Numbered from the stretch's first letter, positions 17,390 through 27,281 are shown. The stretch is DNA of 64,000 nt from Bacteroidota bacterium (GCA_021815405.1 JAKAGV010000008.1:124001-188000); one strand, 5' to 3'. Made by a program: numbers and translations. Notes: generated by a model from the sequence alone, not told the origin.

Positions 17390-17770
17390 ATGGAAATTTC
17401 AAATAAAACATTGCAGGATAAAAAAGTTGAAATAGTCCTGGGAAATTTATTAAGAACCGGAGTCTTAATATCTACTGTAATTGTTCTGGCTGGTGCAATT
17501 ATCTTTTTAACCAAGCATGGTTACGAAGTACCTCACTATATAACATTTCATAAAGGAACTTTCTATCTGCCAGGCATTAAAGATTTTTGGAATGAACTTA
17601 CCTCATTTCATGGATTGGCAATAATCGAGTTGGGTATTATTTGTTTGGTTGCAACACCGGTATTAAGAGTAGTATTTTCCATTTTCGCTTTTCTAATTGC
17701 AAAAGATTATTTGTATGTGGCGTTTACAATAATAGTTTTAATGATTTTAATGTATAGTATATTTGCTTAG
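17390..17770 (+). CDS. DUF1634 membrane protein
   Basis: A 126-aa protein with three hydrophobic segments. The start region NLLRTGVLISTVIVLAGAI and the middle segment FHGLAIIELGIICLVATPVLRVVFSIFAF match DUF1634. It begins two bases after the TauE/SafE stop, so it is translated from the same mRNA and probably forms or regulates the same permease. The function is unknown beyond this association. Confidence 0.85.
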   Translation: MEISNKTLQDKKVEIVLGNLLRTGVLISTVIVLAGAIIFLTKHGYEVPHYITFHKGTFYLPGIKDFWNELTSFHGLAIIELGIICLVATPVLRVVFSIFAFLIAKDYLYVAFTIIVLMILMYSIFA

Positions 17771-17783
17771 CGATGGAGCTTTT

Positions 17784-18545
17784 ATGGCTGATCAATTAAA
17801 TGGAAAAGTTGCAATCATAACTGGCGGCGGAAGAGGAATCGGAAAAGTAATAGCATCGGCTTATGCCGCTATTGGGGCAAAAGTTATAATAACCGCCGCT
17901 GCTCATAAGAATGAAATCGAAAAAACAGCTTCACAAATAAATGCGATGGCTGTCTTAGCCGATATTACAAAAGAAAGCGACGTTAATAATTTAGTTGACA
18001 CAGTTCTAAACAAATTCGGCAGGATTGATATACTCGTAAATAATGCCGCAAGAGGAATGCTCTTTGTAAATGAAAAATTTATGACTGAGCCGATACCTTT
18101 TTGGGAATCTGATCCTGATAGCTGGCAGATGGTGATAAATACAAATGTTAACGGAACCTATTTAATGACTCGTGCAGTCATACCTCAAATGCTTAAACAA
18201 AAGTACGGCAGGATAATAAACATCTCAATCAATCTTGAAACAATGAAACGCAAGGGCTTTTCACCTTACGGACCATCAAAAGCTGCACTGGAATCAATGA
18301 GTACAATCTGGGCTCAGGAACTAGAAGGAACAGGCGTTACGCTAAATGTTTTACTGCCAGGCGGTGCAACATTAACCGGAATGATTCCTCCTTCTTTCCC
18401 CGAAGATAAAATGAAAAACATTCTTAAACCGGAAGTTATTGCCCCTGCAGCAGTCTATCTCGCTTCCGATGAGGCTTCAAAATTAAATGGACAAAGAATT
18501 GTTGCTGCTGATTGGAATAGAGAACACGGAATTATTTCATATTAA
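17784..18545 (+). CDS. Short-chain dehydrogenase/reductase
   Basis: A 253-aa NAD(P)-dependent oxidoreductase of classical SDR size. TGGGRGIG (about 14-21) is the cofactor motif and NNAA the structural motif. A Ser in INISIN with YGPSK gives the Ser-Tyr-Lys catalytic set. I chose ATG 17784 because GGAG at 17775-17778 is 5 bases upstream; the longer frame from TTG 17763 overlaps the previous stop and lacks a ribosome site. It may be the third gene of the TauE-DUF1634 operon, 13 bases after the DUF1634 stop. The substrate is unknown. The end touches the converging AraC remnant. Confidence 0.88.
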   Translation: MADQLNGKVAIITGGGRGIGKVIASAYAAIGAKVIITAAAHKNEIEKTASQINAMAVLADITKESDVNNLVDTVLNKFGRIDILVNNAARGMLFVNEKFMTEPIPFWESDPDSWQMVINTNVNGTYLMTRAVIPQMLKQKYGRIINISINLETMKRKGFSPYGPSKAALESMSTIWAQELEGTGVTLNVLLPGGATLTGMIPPSFPEDKMKNILKPEVIAPAAVYLASDEASKLNGQRIVAADWNREHGIISY

Positions 18546-18761
18546 TTGAAAGTCAGATTCTTAAATTCATTCGGACTCATTCCGACTTCTTTTTTGAACA
18601 GACGTGAAAAGTACGGCGGGTTTTCTATACCAAGTTGATATAATATTTCAGAAACGCTCTGCTCACTTGTAACAAGCAAAATTATTTCTTTGGAAATTAC
18701 TTAAAGATGAATCAACAATTTTTTTAATCTCCCAAATTTCAGTATCAGTTATAAATTCTTT
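18542..18761 (-). pseudogene. Remnant of an AraC-family regulator
   Basis: The minus strand encodes the AraC C-terminal helix-turn-helix end: SEQSVSEILYQLGIENPPYF, then SRLFKKEVGMSPNEF, ending at TAA over 18542-18544. Upstream, in another reading, KEFITDTEIWEIKKIVDSSL resembles the helix before the DNA-binding domain. The middle helices between them are missing, and the frame ends at the stop of the SDR gene 18762-18764. So this is an internally deleted, N-truncated gene. An AraC gene beside SDR and cupin genes is a familiar Bacteroidota cluster. Confidence 0.8.
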
Positions 18762-19493
18762 TTATGGAAATGATATTCCGGTAATCTCTTTACACACCGA
18801 TAAAAATTTATCCTGCAGATTATTATCATCTGCTTCAGGGTTGCAGTGCATAATTTTTTGATGATGTAAATACTGACCGGTTACTTTCGCATTTTCATCA
18901 TTACTTACCGCAAGCCAAACTTGCGTCTCGTATCCTTTTTGCAAATCATCAGGCGCACCTCTTCCGCCCATCTTTGTAGGAACCCATCCTGGATTAACGG
19001 CGTTGGAATATACATCAGTCCATTTGCGTGCGACTGCCTTAGCGAGCATTACTACATGCAGTTTTGAGTCGGAGTAAGTTATGCGGTTAATATCGCTCTT
19101 AAAACTCTCCAGTTTTGCATTCCCTTGCATGTGCATTCCTGAGGTTAAATATATTAACCGTTTAGGTTTTTGGATTAAGCAAGTAAGAATGTATGGCGCT
19201 AATGTATTAATGCTGAAAATCTCTTTTGATGAAGTCCGGTAAACTCCTGCGTTATGAATTATGACATCAAAAGGACCAAGCGCATTAACTTGATCTGCAA
19301 GATTAATTGTCTCATCGATTTTCGAAAGATCTCCTGTTAATACATTTTCTGCACCGGACACATTTTTCATTGCATCGGCTCCACGCTTTGAATTGCGTGC
19401 GTGAAGTACAACCTTATGTCCCTTTTCAACCAATAATTTTGCAGCCAGTTGTCCAAGTCCGTCTGCTGACCCTGTGATAAATATTCTTGCCAT
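18762..19493 (-). CDS. SDR-family oxidoreductase
   Basis: A 243-aa protein. FITGSADGLGQLAAKLL (about 4-20) is the nucleotide-binding motif, followed by HNAG (about 80) and LTSGMH and YSDSK for the catalytic Ser, Tyr and Lys. The C-terminal part (NPGWVPTKMGGRGAPDDLQKGYETQVWLA) resembles the retinol-dehydrogenase/WW-oxidoreductase-like SDRs. It is flanked by the decayed AraC gene downstream and the decayed cupin gene upstream, so it is the surviving member of an older cluster. The ribosome site is AAAGAGAAAATTA before the ATG at 19493. Substrate not known. Confidence 0.88.
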   Translation of the reverse strand: MARIFITGSADGLGQLAAKLLVEKGHKVVLHARNSKRGADAMKNVSGAENVLTGDLSKIDETINLADQVNALGPFDVIIHNAGVYRTSSKEIFSINTLAPYILTCLIQKPKRLIYLTSGMHMQGNAKLESFKSDINRITYSDSKLHVVMLAKAVARKWTDVYSNAVNPGWVPTKMGGRGAPDDLQKGYETQVWLAVSNDENAKVTGQYLHHQKIMHCNPEADDNNLQDKFLSVCKEITGISFP

Positions 19494-19667
19494 TAATTTT
19501 CTCTTTATTATCCTATTCGTAATTAATTATTTCCTATTATAAAAAAGGAATCAGAGTCTAGAACTGAATTTCTAACCTCTGATCTCTGATCTCTGACATC
19601 TTTTTGTTTCATGCCGTACAGCTCATGATATCCAAAATTTATTTTTAATTTATTCCAAAAGTAAATC

Positions 19668-19812
19668 TTATTTAAACATTTTGTATTGATCCTCGCTAAC
19701 CTTCTCAAACTGATTTGCCATCAAGTTGTTCTTGTATTGCAATATGCGTCATTGCTGTATCTGCCTTTGCACCATGCCAATGTTTTTCACCGGGCGAGAG
19801 GTAAACTTTCAA
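19668..19812 (-). pseudogene. Cupin-domain protein remnant
   Basis: The minus strand encodes [20 protein letters not shown], then [14 protein letters not shown], followed by a stop. After a frameshift it continues EKVSEDQYKMFK and a stop at 19668-19670. The HWHGA motif is the metal-site strand of small cupins related to carboxymuconolactone-type proteins, and the tail is the usual cupin end. The N-terminal half is absent; a family B end (TAACTCACGTTACGC) starts at about 19845 just beyond the break. Confidence 0.75.
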
Positions 19813-19943
19813 AAAAATCTAACAAGCCCCAAAATAACTAACTCACGTTACGCAACAAAAATAAAAATATCATAAGTTAGTGAAGGAAAAATTAAGAGGT
19901 ATGCGATGGATAAGCAATTGTTGGAGACCTATTCAGATTACTT

Positions 19944-20078
19944 AATTACTCACGTTACGCACATGTCATGCTGAACTTGATTCAGCATCCCAAAAATGCT
20001 GAAAAATAAGATTCTGAATCAAGTTCGGAATGACAAAGTAAATTAGATCCTTAATTGTGCGTAACGTAAGTGAATAAC
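19944..20078. repeat. Family B repeat, copy 3 (inverted)
   Basis: ATTACTCACGTTACGCACA at the left and GTGCGTAACGTAAGTGA at the right. The order of inner hairpins is reversed relative to the copy at 12571 (CATGCTGAACTTGATTCAGC first). A lone end of the same family (TAACTCACGTTACGC) lies near 19845, suggesting a broken second copy. Confidence 0.8.
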
Positions 20079-20109
20079 TAAGCCCGGAATGATATAATTT
20101 TTAAAAAAT

Positions 20110-20158
20110 AAACGGCTGCTTTTCACCCTCTCACCAAAGATTTTATAAGCAGCCGTTT
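20110..20158 (-). terminator. Terminator of the outer-membrane barrel gene
   Basis: AAACGGCTGCTT (20110-20121) pairs over 12 bp with AAGCAGCCGTTT (20147-20158). On the minus strand the stem is followed by TATTTTTTAA. It starts 8 bases after the stop of the minus-strand gene at 20166. Confidence 0.8.
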
Positions 20159-20165
20159 ACTGTTT

Positions 20166-20705
20166 TTATAAGCCGAAATTTAAGCCGGCTTTTACATCTA
20201 TATAATTGGAAGCAGAACCACTTGTACTAATAGAATTAAATGAAGCATTAATATCTACATTAAGATCGGTACTAACAGGAATTAAAACACCTGCCCCGAC
20301 AAGAAATCCAAAATCATTTTCAGAAGTTGAAACCGTCATTCCAAGAACGGAAGCACCGACGGTAGCAAAGTGCAATCCAATTTTTGCCATTGCATAAGGA
20401 GTAAATCCGCCGGCATTGTCGAATGAATATTGCACACCAACCAAAACAGGAACGGTTGAAAATGTAACATCCGAAGTTTCTTTAGCTGACCATCTATGGT
20501 AACCGATTGTTCCGGTAAGATCTAAATTCGGCTGCAATCCGTAAAGAAATGTACCGTCTAATCCCCATCCTGTACTAAAAGTCGATCCAAAATCACCCAT
20601 AGGTAAACTAACGCCTGCGTTAACAGTAGCGCTCATTTTATTCTGGGCAAAGGTTGTCCCCAATAAAAGAATTGATACGATAAGAAGCTTAAGAGCTGTT
20701 TTCAT
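20166..20705 (-). CDS. Small outer-membrane beta-barrel protein
   Basis: A 179-aa protein with signal peptide MKTALKLLIVSILLLGTTFAQ. The mature part alternates polar and hydrophobic residues in about eight strands (VNAGVSLPMGDFG, WGLDGTFLYG, FTPYAMAKIGLHF) and ends in GLNFGL, as in outer-membrane-protein beta-barrel (OmpW/OprF-N-like) domains. It likely sits in the outer membrane as a structural or adhesion barrel; no ligand is evident. A good AAAGGAAACC ribosome site precedes the ATG and a 12-bp-stem terminator follows. It appears monocistronic. Confidence 0.82.
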   Translation of the reverse strand: MKTALKLLIVSILLLGTTFAQNKMSATVNAGVSLPMGDFGSTFSTGWGLDGTFLYGLQPNLDLTGTIGYHRWSAKETSDVTFSTVPVLVGVQYSFDNAGGFTPYAMAKIGLHFATVGASVLGMTVSTSENDFGFLVGAGVLIPVSTDLNVDINASFNSISTSGSASNYIDVKAGLNFGL

Positions 20706-20946
20706 AAGGTTTCCTTTATATGTTTTTATTGTTAGTGTTTAATTAGTTAAAGGAACTTATTAGTCCTTTAAAAATACCGGATTAAAAATAACCCTTTAAA
20801 ATAAAAATTACAATTGGTTACAAATTTTTACAATTATTTTTTAACATAATGATGTATTAGTCCTTTTAAGAATAACACAAAGAACTTTTCGATCAACGTT
20901 TATAAATTATATTTCTTTATTACAGTTTTATTACAGCCTTATTTCA

Positions 20947-22266
20947 TCACTCATTAAACCAACCGTTTTCTACAAGCGAATCAATTATCTGCTGACCTCT
21001 ATGTCCGAATATCGGATGATTTTCTTTCGAAAGTTTATCAGCAATCTTAACTGCAATCTTGCTTGTAGATTGTCCGCTTCTCTTAGATTCTGCCAGCACT
21101 GCAAGGCATGCTTGATGTATCGAATGTTTCCATCCCGTTTGCAAATGCATTTCAATTGCCGGATCGTTGTTTACATATCCGTATTGTTCATTTGCACAGT
21201 TTACTATTCCCATTCTGTTGGTAAGGAAATCCGGCACATAGATAATCCCGCGTTTATGTAGGTCTCGTCCGTCTCTTTCTGGATCTTCAAGTTGATTATT
21301 AGCTGCGCCGCAAACAATCTTTGCTTTAATAAAAGGAATAGTGCGGTCATTTAATATTGCGCCGGTTGCACAAGGCGAAACAATATCGCACTCCTGCTCA
21401 AGTATAGATGAATCATCAAAACCGACCACATAAGCTTCAAAGCTTTTTCCTTTTAGTTCTTCTTTTAATTTTTCCACATTGTTAGTTGAAACGTCGCATG
21501 CAATTACTTTTGCCGCTCCTTCATCAAATAAATATTTTATTAGCGGACCGCCTACATTTCCCATCCCCTGAACTGCAATTGTTTTTCCTTTCAAAGATCC
21601 TTTCTTTAAAAATTTTATAGCCGCTTTCATACCGGCAACAACGCCTCTTGCAGTTGGTATGGAAGGATTTCCGCTTCCTCCGAGATTAAAAGGAATACAG
21701 GTGGTAAATCTAGTAGCAGAAAAAATATTTGCCATATCGTGCACGTTTGTTCCGACATCTTCAGCGGTAACATAACAACCGCACAGCGAAGTCATCAGTT
21801 CGCCGTACTCTTTATAAATCGATGATCTTACTTCCGGATCATTTTTATCGTAAGAGGGATTATAAGCCATTACACCTTTACCGCCTCCCCACCAAAGTCC
21901 CGCAAGCGCATTTTTATGCGTCATACCTTTTGAAAGCCTAAGCCCGTCGCGGAGATATTCTTCAAAACTATTATAGCTCCAATATCGAACTCCGCCGGCT
22001 GCCTGACCTCTGTTTGTCCTGTGAACAAATGCGCTTTGAAGTGTATCGTAATTTTTCGTTACCTGGAAAAACATTCCTTCATGGAAGTTAAAATCTCTCT
22101 TGTCCGAATTAATGAAGTCTGCAATCTGCTGAAGCTGTTTATGCGAGCTTACTACTTTTTTCTTTTTTCTGTCATAAACAAAATAAAATCGGCGGATGCT
22201 GTTGTCTTTTAAGAATTCAACAAACTTTTGAGTTGATAGGTTAAGTAAATCTTCTTTTGGTTCCAT
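20947..22266 (-). CDS. Glu/Leu/Phe/Val-type amino acid dehydrogenase
   Basis: A 439-aa NAD(P)-dependent oxidative deaminase. LWWGGGKGVM (about 125) carries the catalytic Lys of the GGGKGG-type motif, TAEDVGT (about 168-174) the catalytic Asp, and AVQGMGNVGGPL (about 232) the dinucleotide-binding turn; NNQLEDP near 320 is also family-typical. The short N-terminal domain and length fit leucine/valine-type or a divergent Glu dehydrogenase rather than the 450-aa hexameric GdhA. An extra stretch of about 60 residues, rich in Lys and aromatic residues, precedes the dimerisation domain. Amino-acid specificity cannot be decided by eye. Confidence 0.85.
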   Translation of the reverse strand: MEPKEDLLNLSTQKFVEFLKDNSIRRFYFVYDRKKKKVVSSHKQLQQIADFINSDKRDFNFHEGMFFQVTKNYDTLQSAFVHRTNRGQAAGGVRYWSYNSFEEYLRDGLRLSKGMTHKNALAGLWWGGGKGVMAYNPSYDKNDPEVRSSIYKEYGELMTSLCGCYVTAEDVGTNVHDMANIFSATRFTTCIPFNLGGSGNPSIPTARGVVAGMKAAIKFLKKGSLKGKTIAVQGMGNVGGPLIKYLFDEGAAKVIACDVSTNNVEKLKEELKGKSFEAYVVGFDDSSILEQECDIVSPCATGAILNDRTIPFIKAKIVCGAANNQLEDPERDGRDLHKRGIIYVPDFLTNRMGIVNCANEQYGYVNNDPAIEMHLQTGWKHSIHQACLAVLAESKRSGQSTSKIAVKIADKLSKENHPIFGHRGQQIIDSLVENGWFNE

Positions 22267-22349
22267 TTCTGTGCCCCGGAATTTATTAAAAATATGATAA
22301 CAAATTTATAATTATCCTGGTATGAATAAAACCCCTTCTAAACATTTTA

Positions 22350-22481
22350 CTGAAAGTACGTAAAATAAAGTTTTTGTCATTCCGAACTTGTTTCGGAATC
22401 TCTTTTTTATACTGCTTCTTGAAGCTGATCTCGAATGCTTTCGGGACATCATGACATTCTTATTTACCGACGTAACTTCAA
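22350..22481. repeat. Family B repeat, copy 4 (degenerate)
   Basis: CTGAAAGTACGTAAAA at the left and ACGTAACTTCA at the right, with an intact first hairpin (ATTCCGAACTTGTTTCGGAAT). The second hairpin is broken and only CATCATGACATTC remains. Confidence 0.65.
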
Positions 22482-22665
22482 ATAATTTAGATAAAAAGCA
22501 AAGGATGATAACGAAGCAAAGTAATTAGATTACTGTTGCAAAACATTATCACCCTTCAGCCGCCATCGCTTATGTCACTATAAATTTTTAAGTCTACTTA
22601 ATTCCACTACATTCGCAGCCTCATCTTTGTCGGAGCAAATCAGTGCAATCAGTGAAATCTGCGTC

Positions 22666-25600
22666 TTACTTAAGCAGCAGCATCTTCTTAACGGAATTAT
22701 ATTCTCCTGCTTTAATAGTATAGAAATAAATTCCGCTTGCAAGATTCTTTCCATCAAAAATGATTTTGTACGCGCCCGGCTTTTGTCTTTGGTTTATAAG
22801 CGTTCGTACTTCCTGCCCAAGTATATTATAAACCTTAATGTTTACAATCGATTCTTTGGGTATTGAATAAGAAATAGTTGTTGACGGATTAAACGGGTTA
22901 GGATAATTCTGAAGCAGAGAAAATTCTTTTGGTAACACATTTTCTTCAACACCTGTAACGGCATCTATTGTTGCCGTCTCCGTCATTGCAGTCTCTATAT
23001 TCCCAACATTATCAACACTTAAAGCATAAAAAGAATATCTATGGCTGCCTGAAATCAATCCTAACCTCAAAGAATCGCTGTTGGATGTGCCTATTTGGTT
23101 ATAAGCCCCGCCGTCAATTGAACAGAAAACAGTAGTTGCACTTACACCGGAACCGCTTTGTTTATCTTCCGCTACCCATTTTAGTACAAGAGAATCACCT
23201 GGTATCCTTGTTATTGATTTATTTATTGCCGTAACTGGCGGATTAAAATCAAGAACATTTGTTACTTCATTCGTCATTATCGGATCGTTAATATCAAATA
23301 CTATTGTCGCAGTATTTTTCAATACTGTTCCTGTTTCAAGGTTATCTTTTGTATTGACTGAAAATGTTACCCAGCCTTCACCTTCAGGAGGATTTACATT
23401 CGGCGGAAGTTCTATCCCTTCTATTTCCCATCTTAAAATATTGCCCTGTCTCGTCATCTTAAACCCAGGATGACTCGTTTTCCCGAATTCTACTGTCTCA
23501 GGATTAAATTCCTGCCGCAGTGTATCGACCACTACTATTTTCCAGGCTGGCGCTTTCGCTTCTTTTTTATTCTCGAATAATATTTGATAATTCATCTTTC
23601 CAGACGATGATATGTAATTCTGAGTGCCATATCCTGCCGGACCTATTTTTTCGTTTGGATCCCACGAAGTAACACCTTCCATTTTTTTGTATGTACCGGC
23701 ATAATCGGGTTTAAACTCACCACTGCTTGTCTCTTCAACACCGTACAAACCTGTCTCTTTATACAGCCATTGCCACATCTTAGTTCTAAAACTGTCTCCT
23801 ACCTTTTTTATATTTCTAGTGATTGCCGCGGCGGTTTCAACAGTACCACCTATTACTCCCATCATCTTTTCGGTTGCAACAACTGCAATTTTACGCAGCA
23901 CCCACATTTTTTTCCCTTGGCTTTTTTCCTTATCAATTTCTTCCTTAATTTGTCGCTTGAAAATTTGTGCATCAGTTTTTTTCTGTTCGGGCGTTAAGAT
24001 TTCCCACTTGTCAATTTTTTCTGCTGCTTTATCTCCCACATAATCTAATGCTTTGCATCCCGCATAAACTATTATCGCAGCCGCAACCATACTAAACGGC
24101 TCGAAAGCAACTTTGGAAATATTAGCTTGGACTTTTTGCAGTCTATCTGCAGTTACAATAATATCGAAACTTCTCTCTTCATGCGGATCCATTGCAGCAA
24201 TGTAAAATGCAGCAACGCTGTCTTCATTTTCAAACTGCATACTGTCTATTGGAACAACCTGAACCGTACCATCTGCCAAAGGAAATTCCGCCTGCTTTAA
24301 ATGAGTCTTATTTCCAAGGCTCATCGTAATAAAGAAATCTTCGGTTGGAACATCGCTGTTATTTACAAAGTTGATTGTATATCTATTTGGAGGACCAATT
24401 CTTATCTGCGATCTTCCTATTACTGTTAAGATAACAGCCGGACGCACTGAGTAAGGATTAGCGCTCGAAGACAAGATATAATCCCCGTATGCGGGAATAT
24501 CATTTATCGTAATATTATTTAAATCGGTATTTCTTGTAACGTTTAAGGAAGTAGAAAGCTGCATCCACGTTTTACCGCTGTCTACGGAATGAAATACCTG
24601 AAGCGCCGCTTCATCATTATTTCCAAGTTGTTCCTGTTCATAATAAAAAGTTGCGGAAGAGAAAGTTGTTTGGATATTCTGCGGCATTGGCTTTACTCTC
24701 CACCAGCACTTAACACCGTTACCGAATGTTACCGGGACTTGATTTCCATAAGTCTCAACCGTCATTGAATCTATTTTACTTCCTTGAAGAAGATTTACGT
24801 TGAAATTATAGAAATTAATCTGCTGAGAACTGCCAATTATTTTTTTTGCAACAACTAAAGATTTATTTGAAATTCCTCCCCGGTTTGTCAAAGCTCCGTT
24901 TTGATTTAACACCGATCCTGATGATATCTCAAAGTTTGTTTCCGGGTTAATAACTAGTTCTCCAAAGTTGTTTAAGGTACCGCCAGTTTTAACCATTCCT
25001 GCTGAAGGATCGCCGGTTTTATTTAGTTCGACATAATTATAAAAATTACCGCTTATCCTTCTATCGCTACCCTCGGTGTTTAAATAAATATTTTGGTTTT
25101 TATAAAGCCCTGGTCCCGATAAATTCCCTTTAATATTTATCCATAGTTCATTGCCTGCCGGATTGTTTCTAACAATACCATAATTAATCAAATTGCCGCT
25201 AATATAAAGAGTAACCCATCCCAAACCTCCTACGTTTTCAAGTGTATCTCTAATAATTATATCGCCTATAAGGTTAACTCTTGAATCATTGATTTTTGTA
25301 TTACCATAAAAATTAGTCGAGCCTAAATAAGTAACACTTGAAAGAGCAGAATTTTCCAAACAGTGTACTTCCGATGCATTCTTAACTGTACCATAATAAA
25401 TATTTGCTGAACCTTTTAGTGTCAATGAATGTCCTGCCATATCTAAAGTACCCCAAAAATCACCAATGCTATAATTATATCCTTTTAGCTCAAAAATATT
25501 ACTGAATGTTAAATCGCTCGATGCTACCGCGTATACTGTATCAGCCCATCCGCCGCTGTTTCTTTTATAAAATTCAGACTCAAACATTTTACCTGAACTT

Positions 25601-27114
25601 TGAGAGATATATTGAACTTTCTTGCTTTCAAGATAAACCCCTCTATTTTTCCAAATTCCGTTGTTTACAATGTTGCCTCCTATGTTGAGCCAGAGTTCAT
25701 TGCCGCTCGGATTGTTTTTTATTACTCCGTTGTTTGTCAAATTACCCGATACGTGTAGCGTTACCCAACCTAATCCTCCCCCTTGACGCAAGGTATCGAC
25801 AACAAAAATATTGCCGTCAAACAAAACATTGCTGTCGAATATCCTTGCGCAGCCGTGTAAATTCGTTGTTCCCGAATAAGTTACACTGGCTATTTTTGAA
25901 TCATCGTAACAATAAAGGTTTGCTGCATTCTTAACTGTACCGCTGTAAATATTTGCGGTTCCTCTTAATGTTAATGTATGTCCTGCCATATCAAGAACGC
26001 CGCCAAAATCTCCAACACCGCTTTTATATCCATGAAGATCAAATGTATTATTAAATGTTAAATCGCTTGATGCTTCAGCGTGCAATGTATCAGCCCATCC
26101 ATTGCTGTCTTTTTTATTAAATTCAGACTCAAATTTTTTACCTGAGCTCTGAGAGATGTATTGAACTTTCTTGCTTTCTAGATATACTGCTCTATTTTTC
26201 CAGACTCCGTTGTTTACAATGTTGCCTCCTATTTGAAGCCATAGTTCATTACCATTAGGATTGTTTTGTATTACTCCATTATTTGTCAAATTACCTGATA
26301 CTTTTGGAGTTACCCAGCCCAATCCACCGCCGTTCTGCAAAGTATCTGTAACAATTACATCGCCATCAAATAATACATTGGTGTTAAATATCCTTGCACT
26401 GCCGTGCAAATTTGTTGTTCCCGAATAAGTTACACTAGCTATTTTTGAATCATCGTAACAATAAAGGTTTGCTGCATTCTTAACTGTACCGCTGTAAATA
26501 TTTGCGGTTCCTCTTAACGTTAACGTATGTCCTGCCATATCGAGAACGCCGCCAAAATCTCCAACACCGCTTTTATATCCATGAAGATCAAATATATTAT
26601 TTAATGTTAAATCGCTTGATGCTATTGCGGATAAGGTATCAGACCATCCGCCGCTGTCACTTTTATAAAATTCTGACTCAAACATTTTGCCTGTGCTCTG
26701 AGAGATATATTGTACCTTCTTACTATCAAGATAGATCCTTCTGTTTTTCCAGGTTCCGTTATTTACAATATCTCCTCCGATGGAAAGCCATAATTCATTG
26801 CCGCCGGGATTGTTTCGAATTGTTCCGTTGTTAGTCAAACTGCCGTTTACGTGAAGAGTTACCCACCCTAAACCGCCGCCGTTTTGCAGAACACATCCGG
26901 TATTTATTGCTAAATTGCTGCAGCCTGAATTTGAATTTGTTACTGATACAGTTCCGTTTATTATTACATCATTATTGGAACCAGGGACAACGCCTCCGAT
27001 CCAGGTGTTTACATCTTCCCAAATGCCCCCGCTGGATTTTGATGTAATAGTCTGCGCTGAAATTAATAAATTGAAAATTAATGCAGGTAATAAAATTGTA
27101 AATAACCTTTTCAT
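22666..27114 (-). CDS. Large secreted repeat protein with type IX sorting domain
   Basis: A 1482-aa protein with signal peptide. The N-terminal half (about 40-640) consists of three near-identical units of about 183 residues plus a degenerate fourth, each with GGGLGWVT, NPxGNELWL, SKKVQYISQS and LDMAGHTLTL; these look like parallel beta-helix adhesin repeats. Then come a region of unknown type with a hydrophobic stretch (VAAAIIVYAGCKAL), a DUF7619/DUF11-like domain (SWDPNEKIGPAGYGT ... ATIVFDINDP), a Fibronectin-like domain, and the C-terminal sorting domain with NYPNPFNPST and YNILGQEVRTL. Such domains direct T9SS export and surface attachment. The ligand is unknown. Confidence 0.88.
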   Translation of the reverse strand: MKRLFTILLPALIFNLLISAQTITSKSSGGIWEDVNTWIGGVVPGSNNDVIINGTVSVTNSNSGCSNLAINTGCVLQNGGGLGWVTLHVNGSLTNNGTIRNNPGGNELWLSIGGDIVNNGTWKNRRIYLDSKKVQYISQSTGKMFESEFYKSDSGGWSDTLSAIASSDLTLNNIFDLHGYKSGVGDFGGVLDMAGHTLTLRGTANIYSGTVKNAANLYCYDDSKIASVTYSGTTNLHGSARIFNTNVLFDGDVIVTDTLQNGGGLGWVTPKVSGNLTNNGVIQNNPNGNELWLQIGGNIVNNGVWKNRAVYLESKKVQYISQSSGKKFESEFNKKDSNGWADTLHAEASSDLTFNNTFDLHGYKSGVGDFGGVLDMAGHTLTLRGTANIYSGTVKNAANLYCYDDSKIASVTYSGTTNLHGCARIFDSNVLFDGNIFVVDTLRQGGGLGWVTLHVSGNLTNNGVIKNNPSGNELWLNIGGNIVNNGIWKNRGVYLESKKVQYISQSSGKMFESEFYKRNSGGWADTVYAVASSDLTFSNIFELKGYNYSIGDFWGTLDMAGHSLTLKGSANIYYGTVKNASEVHCLENSALSSVTYLGSTNFYGNTKINDSRVNLIGDIIIRDTLENVGGLGWVTLYISGNLINYGIVRNNPAGNELWINIKGNLSGPGLYKNQNIYLNTEGSDRRISGNFYNYVELNKTGDPSAGMVKTGGTLNNFGELVINPETNFEISSGSVLNQNGALTNRGGISNKSLVVAKKIIGSSQQINFYNFNVNLLQGSKIDSMTVETYGNQVPVTFGNGVKCWWRVKPMPQNIQTTFSSATFYYEQEQLGNNDEAALQVFHSVDSGKTWMQLSTSLNVTRNTDLNNITINDIPAYGDYILSSSANPYSVRPAVILTVIGRSQIRIGPPNRYTINFVNNSDVPTEDFFITMSLGNKTHLKQAEFPLADGTVQVVPIDSMQFENEDSVAAFYIAAMDPHEERSFDIIVTADRLQKVQANISKVAFEPFSMVAAAIIVYAGCKALDYVGDKAAEKIDKWEILTPEQKKTDAQIFKRQIKEEIDKEKSQGKKMWVLRKIAVVATEKMMGVIGGTVETAAAITRNIKKVGDSFRTKMWQWLYKETGLYGVEETSSGEFKPDYAGTYKKMEGVTSWDPNEKIGPAGYGTQNYISSSGKMNYQILFENKKEAKAPAWKIVVVDTLRQEFNPETVEFGKTSHPGFKMTRQGNILRWEIEGIELPPNVNPPEGEGWVTFSVNTKDNLETGTVLKNTATIVFDINDPIMTNEVTNVLDFNPPVTAINKSITRIPGDSLVLKWVAEDKQSGSGVSATTVFCSIDGGAYNQIGTSNSDSLRLGLISGSHRYSFYALSVDNVGNIETAMTETATIDAVTGVEENVLPKEFSLLQNYPNPFNPSTTISYSIPKESIVNIKVYNILGQEVRTLINQRQKPGAYKIIFDGKNLASGIYFYTIKAGEYNSVKKMLLLK
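25180..26900. repeat. Internal 549-bp coding repeats
   Basis: TGCTGCATTCTTAACTGTAC begins at 25921 and again at 26470, a period of 549 bases (183 codons). DNA identity stays very high through about 200 bases on each side, while the third unit toward 25380 is more diverged. Frequent recombination or slippage between units is likely. Confidence 0.8.
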
Positions 27115-27281
27115 AACAGCCTCTTATCTAGTAAAATCCTTGGGACAAAAATTGTCTTTTCAAAGGCTAAAATTCAATAACGCAGTTGTGTCATTTTTTA
27201 GAAGTGCCTTAGATTTGGAAATTGAGATGAGCTATTTAAATATGATATTCCTCCGATTGCGATGGAGCTTTTCAAAATTAA

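Noticed and set aside
17763-17783. Upstream TTG start for the SDR gene
   Set aside because: It overlaps the DUF1634 stop region and lacks a ribosome site, while ATG 17784 has GGAG 5 bases upstream.
25506-26834. Frames opposite to the T9SS cargo gene (for example 25506-25688, 26502-26834)
   Set aside because: They are shadows created by the coding repeats on the other strand.
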